Positions 1-5,216 of a stretch of 6,890 bases of DNA are shown in pieces. Position 1 is the first letter of the stretch. Each line of letters begins with the position of its first letter. Location of the stretch: assembly GCA_027063755.1 (NCBI GenBank), contig JAMORD010000101.1, positions 1-6,890 on the forward strand, written 5' to 3'. This stretch comes from a bacterium. GTDB taxonomy: Bacteria > Coprothermobacterota > Coprothermobacteria > Coprothermobacterales > JAADFF01. The notes under the pieces were generated by a model. The model did no database searches, had not been told where the DNA came from, and worked only from the letters and a program-made list of their open reading frames with translations. A program made the position numbers and the translations under genes.

Positions 1-1
1 T

Positions 2-883
2 ATCATTACCTCCATCCATGCATCTAAAAAAATTGCTCACGGCATTGCTTTACCATTAGAAAATCTTAGTAATCTTGTTGAGAACCTTGATATATCCAAA
101 CAAAATGAATCAAACATCATAGACTTGTCTGACTTTAAAACCAATACCCCTTATGAAATTAAAACCCTTGCTGAAAAGATAGAAGAAATGGTGAAGAAAA
201 ACAGAGAATTTCTGAAGCAGATAGACAGGGAAAGGGCCAACACACTAAGGGCCTATGAGCATGTTAGCAAACGAGAAAAAGAACTCTACGATGCCTACTA
301 CAACTTTGCCACAACGCTAGCCCGCATAGCAGAAAAACACGATGATATTACGGGTAAACATATTCAAAGAGTGGGAGAAATATCTGGTTTTATAGCTGAA
401 AAAATGGGGTTACCTCCGATGCTTGTTGACCAGATTAGAAAATATGCTCCACTTCACGATATAGGTAAGATCATGGTCCCCGATAAAATACTTCAGAAAA
501 AAGGTCCTCTTACCGAAGAAGAATGGGAACTCATGAAAAAGCATACAGAATTTGGAGCCGAACTGATTGGTAACAAACAGCACTTCATGGTTGCACGCAA
601 CATTGCACTTTACCATCACGAAAAATACGATGGTAGTGGATATCCATTTGGGCTTAAGGGTAATCAGATTCCTATAGAGGCTCAAATTGTTGCTATCGCC
701 GATGTATATGATGCCCTAAGAGATGCCAGACCATACAAACCAGCCCTTACCCATGAAGAGGCTATGAAGATTATTTTAGAAGGTGATAGACGCACTAAAC
801 CTGAACATTTTAATCCCAAAATACTGGATATATTCCGCCAGTATCACGAACAGATTAGGGATATATACGACAGTCTCAAATAA
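2..883 (+). CDS. HAMP/HD-GYP domain protein, probable cyclic-di-GMP phosphodiesterase (5' partial)
   Basis: The reading frame is open from base 2, so the start lies outside the window. The TTG at 125 has no ribosome binding site and is not the start. The visible 293 residues begin with a HAMP-like stretch (about residues 10-65, with a PLENL segment near 18 and an EIKTL segment near 52), then a charged helix (about 65-95), then a complete HD-GYP domain. Metal and signature residues are all present: GKHIQRV, the HD pair of HDIGK (bases 455-460), KKHTEFG, the HHE motif, and GSGYP followed by GLKG. The ADVYDAL and RPYKPA blocks also match the family. HD-GYP proteins hydrolyse cyclic di-GMP to pGpG or GMP. 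The HAMP segment implies an upstream membrane sensor part, which I cannot see. The gene converges on the minus-strand operon, with 17 bases between stop codons. The HD-GYP call is very secure; substrate and signal are inferred. Confidence 0.93.
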   Translation: MITSIHASKKIAHGIALPLENLSNLVENLDISKQNESNIIDLSDFKTNTPYEIKTLAEKIEEMVKKNREFLKQIDRERANTLRAYEHVSKREKELYDAYYNFATTLARIAEKHDDITGKHIQRVGEISGFIAEKMGLPPMLVDQIRKYAPLHDIGKIMVPDKILQKKGPLTEEEWELMKKHTEFGAELIGNKQHFMVARNIALYHHEKYDGSGYPFGLKGNQIPIEAQIVAIADVYDALRDARPYKPALTHEEAMKIILEGDRRTKPEHFNPKILDIFRQYHEQIRDIYDSLK

Positions 884-917
884 AAAAACCGATGCAGAGG
901 CTACTCCTCTGCATCGG
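882..917 (-). terminator. Intrinsic terminator of the nifS-like operon
   Basis: A perfect 12-bp stem (889-900 pairing with 906-917) closes a 5-base loop. On the minus strand it is followed directly by seven T residues (bases 888-882), the classic rho-independent layout. The upstream arm and loop lie inside the last codons and stop codon of the PHP-like gene, so that gene's end is constrained by both protein and RNA structure. On the plus strand the hairpin follows the HD-GYP stop codon but is not followed by a T run, so it should terminate that transcript less well. Confidence 0.93.
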
Positions 918-1521
918 CAAATGTAAAGCCTAAAATAGGTATTTCATATCGTGGAAGTTCCTCTGGAGACCCCACATCTACACCAACAACAAATCTATAC
1001 CCCAGTTCATCAAGCAGTGCTGGAACATATGGTGGTGGTATATTATACCTGCGGTTAACCTCCAGTATAATTCTATCTTCTGGCACCCTTTTCAGAATAT
1101 CCACATAGTACTCAAGTCCCAGCAAAGTATCTCCATACTGTTTATACCACATACCCGGTCTTATCCAGTATATAAGTGGCAGTTTTTCTGTCCACTGAAG
1201 GAATAAATCTTCCATAATGTGAGGCACATCGTCATTTTTATCAAAGCACCGCTCAGATATAGCTACAATATCAAATATCTCAAGCAGCGATGGTGGAGTA
1301 TCTTTTAAAACCTTTGCAGGCACCTCAACACCATAAGAAACATTTATTCCGTCTGTCTTAAGATCTTCCATAGCCTTCTTATACTCTTCCCACTTACCCG
1401 GTGGCACAAAGTCAATAAATGTTATCTCTTCTATGCCACGAGAATTAGCATACTCTATCCACTTCTCTGGGGAATATGAACCTTCACCCCAGGTTGTATG
1501 TACATTAAACAACTTAGTCAT
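901..1521 (-). CDS. PHP-like domain protein with degenerate metal site
   Basis: I start this 206-residue protein at ATG 1521, where GGAGG stands 9 bases upstream; the longer open frame to 1560 would overlap the preceding gene without a comparable site. The start, VHTTWGEGSYSPEKW followed by ITFIDF, lines up with the PHP opening pattern (HxH..SDG..SPEE..ITDH), and GVEV (64-67) matches the PHP GxE motif. Near the end, LEVN (153-156) and GVDVGSPEEL (180-189) match the family's LEIN and SDAH..P blocks. Most metal-binding histidines are gone: Asn6 for the first His, Phe38 in the TDH position, Arg121 where an HP motif belongs, and Gly184 in the DAH position. His8, Glu66 and Asp182 remain. It probably binds fewer metals or none and may be non-catalytic. 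Another TIM-like barrel family, such as sugar isomerases, is possible. It is last in the operon, 2 bases after the PfpI gene, and its 3' end forms the terminator stem. Confidence 0.72.
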   Translation of the reverse strand: MTKLFNVHTTWGEGSYSPEKWIEYANSRGIEEITFIDFVPPGKWEEYKKAMEDLKTDGINVSYGVEVPAKVLKDTPPSLLEIFDIVAISERCFDKNDDVPHIMEDLFLQWTEKLPLIYWIRPGMWYKQYGDTLLGLEYYVDILKRVPEDRIILEVNRRYNIPPPYVPALLDELGYRFVVGVDVGSPEELPRYEIPILGFTFADAEE

Positions 1522-1523
1522 AA

Positions 1524-2030
1524 TTACGCCTCCAGCAATTTTATAAACTTCTTCATCCACACATGGAGATCTCCCGGATGACGGGACGATACCCAGTTTT
1601 CATCAACCACAACAGGTTCATCAACATACTCTACCCCTGATGCAATAAGATCATCTCTTATTCCTGCATACGATGTACCCTTTCTTCCCTTAATAATACC
1701 GGCAGAGATAAGTACCTGAGGCCCATGGCATATTGTAGCAACAGGTTTGTCCTTTTCAAAGAAATGTTTAACAATAGATTTAACGCTATCGTAGAGCCTT
1801 ACCTTCTCGGGTGCCCTTCCACCGGGAATGACAAGAGCATCATATTCTTCAGGATTGACTTCATCAAACGATATATCCGCCTTTATAACATAACCATGTT
1901 TGCCTTCCAGTCTACCCCTCTCTGGGGCTGCAATAACAACATCGTATCCATCTTCTTTCAGCCTATAGTAAGGATACTGAACCTCTATATCCTCAAAGAA
2001 AGGCCCTGTAATAATAAGCACTCTCTTCAC
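1524..2030 (-). CDS. PfpI/DJ-1 family protein (class I glutamine amidotransferase-like)
   Basis: At 168 residues it is the length of Pyrococcus PfpI and is similar throughout, notably in GLEGKHGY-like, VNPEEYDALVIPGGRAPE and GRKGTSYAGI blocks. The nucleophile elbow AT-ICHGP gives Cys101 and His102, with the acidic Glu13 that flanks the cysteine in this superfamily. The SSRHPGDLHVW segment (148-158) is the usual C-terminal signature. Members have been described as proteases, glyoxalases or deglycases, and the true cellular substrate is debated, so I give no specific activity. It starts at GTG 2030, with GGAGGTGA well placed upstream; the GTGA overlap with the stop of the membrane-protein gene indicates translational coupling. 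The stop is 2 bases before the next start. A reactive-cysteine protein beside Fe-S genes could serve thiol protection or repair, but this is inference. Confidence 0.93.
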   Translation of the reverse strand: MKRVLIITGPFFEDIEVQYPYYRLKEDGYDVVIAAPERGRLEGKHGYVIKADISFDEVNPEEYDALVIPGGRAPEKVRLYDSVKSIVKHFFEKDKPVATICHGPQVLISAGIIKGRKGTSYAGIRDDLIASGVEYVDEPVVVDENWVSSRHPGDLHVWMKKFIKLLEA

Positions 2031-2452
2031 TCCGCTTCACCTCCATCATAAAGGGTCTTCTCCCAATATGCAATCAACTCTTCTCCCCTCTGCCTATCCT
2101 CCGGCGACAAAGACTCCAGAAACGCATCTTTTACGCGGAGCACCCTCTTTACAACAGACAGCGTAGGAAACGCTATATAAGGTTTTCCAGTATTCATCGT
2201 CATAATAAGCAAGACAAGATAGACAATTACCAGCAGAACCGATACACCTGCCGTTATAACAGCAAGTGAAGTTAAAAACATCATAAATGTCATATTAGAC
2301 GGTGGAAAAAGCCACAGCCACAAAAACGACAAAAGAGACAGAACACCACCGGTAGCTATAATGACCGTCAGCAGTCGTGCTCTATCTATAGCCTTTTTAT
2401 CAATAAATGCCAGTAGTAGACGATAGGAATCCTTACGCTCCAAGTCCGACAT
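2027..2452 (-). CDS. Small two-helix membrane protein, function unknown
   Basis: I do not recognise this 141-residue protein. It has a charged N-terminal arm (1-26), a first hydrophobic segment (about 27-49, rich in Leu, Trp and Phe), a short PPSN turn, a second hydrophobic segment (about 56-86), and a charged C-terminal tail (about 100-141). Arg and Lys residues just before helix 1 and after helix 2 suggest both tails face the cytoplasm, with a short outer loop. There is no signal peptide cleavage motif and no cysteine, so it cannot itself be a thiolate cluster ligand. The start at ATG 2452 lies inside the end of the NifU-like gene (20-base overlap). AAGGTG close upstream and AAGGAG 13 bases upstream are both possible ribosome binding sites. 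Its stop overlaps the PfpI start. The tight packing makes it a true operon member, perhaps a membrane anchor for the cytosolic partners. Confidence 0.85.
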   Translation of the reverse strand: MSDLERKDSYRLLLAFIDKKAIDRARLLTVIIATGGVLSLLSFLWLWLFPPSNMTFMMFLTSLAVITAGVSVLLVIVYLVLLIMTMNTGKPYIAFPTLSVVKRVLRVKDAFLESLSPEDRQRGEELIAYWEKTLYDGGEAE

Positions 2453-3074
2453 TGTTCACCTTAATCTCCTTTACACCAGGAAGCACACTAACTTTCTCCT
2501 CTATCTCATGTTTTATCTCATCAAGATATGGATCTTCTTCATCAAAGGCAATATCTATAGTTACAACCCCGTCTTCTACACCAATGTACTTTACCCGTTT
2601 AGCAGAAACAATATCCACACCAAGAGGAGGATATATAACATGATACAGTTCTCCTCTAACAAGATCACTGTTAAGATCCTCCGGTTTTATACGCCCCTCT
2701 TTCATAAGATAGTGTCTAATGGCAGCTCTAAGCCCATCAACGGCAAGCACAGAGCAGTGATACTTAATAGGTGGAAGACCTCCCAATTCATCAACGGCCT
2801 TCTTCCATGTAATATTCATAGCCTCATCAATCGTCTTTCCCTTGGCAAGTTCCGTGATAATAGATGCTGTTGCAATATTGGAAGCACATCCAAAAGACTC
2901 AAACTTGATATCTTCTATTTTCTCCGTCTCCGGGTCTATCTTCAGATAAATAGCAACCTGGTCGCCACAGGCAGGACTACCAACAACAGCCTCCGCATCG
3001 GGATTCTCTATACGTCCCAGGTTCCTTGGGTGAAGAAAGTGGTCAACAACCTTCTCATTGTATTTGATTGCCAT
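2433..3074 (-). CDS. NifU/IscU-type Fe-S scaffold fused to a MIP18/DUF59-like domain
   Basis: Residues 1-125 are a full IscU/NifU-N scaffold. The opening YNEKVVDHFLHPRNLG is typical, and the cluster ligands are all present: Cys36 and Asp38 in ACGD, Cys63 in FGCASN, and Cys107 in HCSVLA. GGLPPIK before the third cysteine matches the family. It should therefore assemble an Fe-S cluster. After a linker, residues about 144-213 resemble the MIP18/DUF59 family: PPLGVDIV, then VEDGVVTIDIAF, then LPGVKEIKVNNV. The TPxCP-type cysteine of that domain is replaced (EEDPYLDE), so the domain has no cysteine. Classical NifU instead ends in an Nfu domain with a CxxC, absent here. The gene starts 13 bases after the NifS-like stop, with GGGAG upstream, and overlaps the following gene. 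The scaffold call is firm; the second domain is a pattern match by eye. Confidence 0.93.
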   Translation of the reverse strand: MAIKYNEKVVDHFLHPRNLGRIENPDAEAVVGSPACGDQVAIYLKIDPETEKIEDIKFESFGCASNIATASIITELAKGKTIDEAMNITWKKAVDELGGLPPIKYHCSVLAVDGLRAAIRHYLMKEGRIKPEDLNSDLVRGELYHVIYPPLGVDIVSAKRVKYIGVEDGVVTIDIAFDEEDPYLDEIKHEIEEKVSVLPGVKEIKVNNVGLGA

Positions 3075-3087
3075 ATAACATCACTCC

Positions 3088-4284
3088 CTACCTTTTATAT
3101 ATTTCTGGTGCAATCGGACTTCTTTTCCTCAGCGTGGCAACAATCTCAGGTGCCACATCAAGAAATCTCTTTACATCTTCCTCTGTGTTATACCATGAGA
3201 GTATTAGTCTAATAGAGCCATGTGCTCTTGCATAATCGTTGTAAAGGGCTAAGATAACATGGTTTGCCTGAAGGAATGGGTTAGCACATGCAGAACCAGT
3301 ATCAAGAACAATACCATTCATATCAAAATACATCTGCACTGCCTCGCCCTCAATATACTTAAATGTCACGCATACATTAGATGGACTACGATGCTCTGGC
3401 CATGGTCCATTAATTTGAACTTCAGGAATACGCTCCAGTAGGCCATCAAAGAGCATTTTTTGAAGTTTTTTCCTTTTCTCATACTTTTCTTCATAATCCT
3501 CAAGCAAAATCTGTAGTGCCTTCATGCCACCACGAATAGTAGGAATATCAGGCTTGTCTTGTGTAATATCAAAATGCTTGACAGTACCCCACACCACAGG
3601 TACTACCGATACACCACTTCTAACCCACAACACGCTTGAGTTTCTTGGACCATGTATTCTATGAGCATCGGTAAATACTACATCGGCAAAATCTGCGTAC
3701 TTCCATCGGGGCGTATGTCCCAGCGAACGAGTAGCATCTATAACAAATCTTACATCGTCTTTTCTCTCTTTTATAGCTCTACCAATAGCAGGAACATCTT
3801 GAACAGTACCTACCATGAAGTTGACATCGGCCATAACCACCATTGCCGTATTATCCTTGATGGCATTTTTTACATCATCAGGTGATACCAGTCCATCTTC
3901 AGATACCTTAAGATATGTTACCTCAGCCATACCGGATTTTTCCAGTTTTCTCAATATGGCAAGAACAGTAGAACCTGCCTCTATTTCGGTAGTAATAATA
4001 TGCGGCTTAGTATCATGCTTTTTATAATACGCCTCTACAATACCTCTAATGGCAACATTGGCAAGCACCACTTCACTAGCACCAAACTGGACCTCTTCAG
4101 GTTTTCCTCCAAAGAATTTAGCCCATACAACCTGAGCTTCTTCTATGGCCTCTTGTGCCTCGGTCCCCGTTGATGTAAATGGTGCCGGTGACCAATACTT
4201 TTCGGTCATCCATATATTCATTTCTTTTATCACTTCAGGATCAACGAATGTACTACGACAGTGGTCAAAGTATACTCTTTTCAT
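3088..4284 (-). CDS. NifS/IscS-like protein lacking the PLP lysine (predicted non-canonical desulfurase homologue)
   Basis: Length (398 residues) and overall layout are those of NifS/IscS cysteine desulfurases: fold-type I opening (YFDH..STFVDPEV), GASE (68-71) in the phosphate-binding GATE position, GTVQ (159-162), VIDATRSLG (181-189), the cysteine loop TGSACAN with Cys333, and SIRL (357-360) with the substrate-carboxylate Arg359. The cofactor site is altered. In the SAHK motif the sequence is DAHR, so Arg209 (AGA codon) replaces the lysine that forms the PLP Schiff base. Ala103 replaces the histidine that stacks on PLP, and Arg186 replaces the glutamine contacting the ring. The mobile loop and cysteine survive. 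Desulfurase activity is therefore unlikely; a role as structural or thiolate partner of the adjacent scaffold is more plausible. It is the first gene of the operon, with GAGGAGGG 6 bases before ATG 4284. Homology is certain; the altered function is inferred. Confidence 0.94.
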   Translation of the reverse strand: MKRVYFDHCRSTFVDPEVIKEMNIWMTEKYWSPAPFTSTGTEAQEAIEEAQVVWAKFFGGKPEEVQFGASEVVLANVAIRGIVEAYYKKHDTKPHIITTEIEAGSTVLAILRKLEKSGMAEVTYLKVSEDGLVSPDDVKNAIKDNTAMVVMADVNFMVGTVQDVPAIGRAIKERKDDVRFVIDATRSLGHTPRWKYADFADVVFTDAHRIHGPRNSSVLWVRSGVSVVPVVWGTVKHFDITQDKPDIPTIRGGMKALQILLEDYEEKYEKRKKLQKMLFDGLLERIPEVQINGPWPEHRSPSNVCVTFKYIEGEAVQMYFDMNGIVLDTGSACANPFLQANHVILALYNDYARAHGSIRLILSWYNTEEDVKRFLDVAPEIVATLRKRSPIAPEIYKR

Positions 4285-4317
4285 ACTGTTCCCTCCTCAA
4301 ACTTCGTTTTCATGGCT

Positions 4318-4326
4318 ATTATACCA
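4318..4326 (-). promoter_or_regulatory. Extended -10 promoter of the nifS-like operon
   Basis: On the minus strand the sequence TGGTATAAT is a perfect extended -10 element (TGn followed by TATAAT at 4323-4318). The best -35 candidate, TTTATA about 18 bases upstream, is weak, as is common where an extended -10 is used. Transcription would start near 4311, leaving a leader of about 26 bases that contains the GAGGAGGG ribosome binding site (4298-4291). It is the only clear promoter in the window. Confidence 0.8.
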
Positions 4327-4332
4327 CATAAA

Positions 4333-4348
4333 GTTTATGTATATAAAC
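4333..4348. promoter_or_regulatory. Palindrome upstream of the -10 element, candidate operator
   Basis: GTTTAT and ATAAAC form a perfect 6-bp inverted repeat around a 4-base spacer. The site is centred about 30 bases upstream of the predicted start of the nifS-like transcript, so it covers the weak -35 region, where a dimeric repressor or activator could act. It also lies directly downstream (minus strand) of the hairpin ending the previous operon, so part of it may simply serve as the T-rich tail of that terminator. No regulator is identifiable from the sequence. Confidence 0.45.
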
Positions 4349-4379
4349 AATACGGGAGACACATACATGTCTCCCGTAT
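4341..4379 (-). terminator. Probable intrinsic terminator of the ftsY operon
   Basis: A perfect 12-bp stem (4350-4361 pairing with 4368-4379) with a 6-base loop lies 27 bases after the stop of the phosphatase gene. On the minus strand it is followed by the moderately T-rich TGTTTATAT. The tail is weaker than at the other terminator, so some read-through into the nifS-like operon is possible. On the plus strand no T run follows. Confidence 0.7.
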
Positions 4380-4406
4380 ATACTCGCCAGAAAAAAAACG
4401 CTTAAC

Positions 4407-5216
4407 CTATCTTTTATACTTCTCATACCCCTTTAGATAAGGAACAATATCGGCATATGCCGTGTATAGATCATCATTTCCACTAGCCCATACACCATAA
4501 GTCTTTTCATCAACCCTATGAATATATACAGAACCACCTACGGCAAGTACCAGTGCGACTCCGGCTGCCATATCCCACATGCTAAGACATGGCTGGAAGT
4601 ATACATCAAGAAAACCGGCTGCCACCCATGCAAGACCCAATGCAGCAGACCCAATACTTCTCAGCTTACGGGCATGAAGCACAGAATATTCCTGAAATAC
4701 AAGGGCTGCCTCTTTGGCATTTTCAGTGCATCTACGGGGAAACCCCAAACCAACATAGGCTCCCTTTATCTCTGTCTCATACTTTGGTATCAGTTTTTTT
4801 CCATTGCTCCATGCACCGGCCAGCGTACTTCCCCAATAAAGGACATCTTCTGTAGGATGATATATGGCCCCAACAGAAAAATTTCCCTCATCAAGCATGC
4901 CCACACTAACTGAAAATATGGGCACTCCCTTGGCAAAGTTTGCCGTACCATCAAGGGGGTCTACATACCATACATATTTACCAGTGGCATTGCCCCCTTC
5001 TTCTTCACCAACAATAGAATGTTTATCGTCAAGTACACCTTCAAGATATGCCCTTACAACCTTTTCGGCTTCTCTGTCGGCCTCAGTCACAAGGTCGGTA
5101 ATATCTGTTTTCTCCTTGATATCTTTGACATGAAGATATTTGGACTGAAGCACATTACCGGCAAGATATGCTGCCTCAGAGGCTATAGCCATCATTGTTC
5201 CTATATCCATAAACAT
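4407..5216 (-). CDS. Inositol monophosphatase family protein
   Basis: From ATG 5216 the protein is 269 residues, the usual length. It carries the complete metal-dependent phosphatase signature: GEEEGG (about 70-75), DPLDGTANF (86-94) with both aspartates, and the C-terminal WDMAAG (215-220) supplying the third aspartate. DLVTEADRE (42-50) is another family block. Members hydrolyse inositol-1-phosphate and, in some bacteria and archaea, fructose-1,6-bisphosphate or related sugar phosphates; the sequence does not decide between them. The start is ambiguous among GTG 5219, ATG 5216 and ATG 5210. GGAG at 5230-5227 suits the first two, and AGGTGA at 5221-5216 suits the third. I chose 5216 because its A is the last base of the ftsY TGA stop (TGATG junction), typical of translational coupling. 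It is the last gene before the 4350-4379 hairpin. Confidence 0.93.
   Translation of the reverse strand: MFMDIGTMMAIASEAAYLAGNVLQSKYLHVKDIKEKTDITDLVTEADREAEKVVRAYLEGVLDDKHSIVGEEEGGNATGKYVWYVDPLDGTANFAKGVPIFSVSVGMLDEGNFSVGAIYHPTEDVLYWGSTLAGAWSNGKKLIPKYETEIKGAYVGLGFPRRCTENAKEAALVFQEYSVLHARKLRSIGSAALGLAWVAAGFLDVYFQPCLSMWDMAAGVALVLAVGGSVYIHRVDEKTYGVWASGNDDLYTAYADIVPYLKGYEKYKR

Noticed and set aside
125-883. A complete 252-residue HD-GYP gene starting at TTG 125
   Set aside because: The frame is open upstream to base 2 and encodes a HAMP-like segment. No ribosome binding site precedes the TTG.
1522-1560. An N-terminal extension of the PHP-like protein to ATG 1560
   Set aside because: It lies inside the end of the PfpI gene. 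ATG 1521 has a well-spaced GGAGG and leads directly into the conserved VHTTWGEG start.
2508-3212. A 234-codon open frame on the plus strand
   Set aside because: It lies opposite the NifU-like gene and the end of the NifS-like gene, both strongly supported. Its translation has no recognisable domain and there is no ribosome binding site.
3088-4284. The NifS-like gene as a decaying pseudogene
   Set aside because: The frame is full length with a good ribosome binding site and promoter. The Cys loop and substrate arginine are conserved, and the following scaffold gene is intact.
4350-4379. The hairpin as a riboswitch or leader element of the nifS-like operon
   Set aside because: It lies upstream of the predicted transcript start (near 4311), so it is not in that leader. 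It is a simple stem-loop that fits a terminator for the upstream operon.
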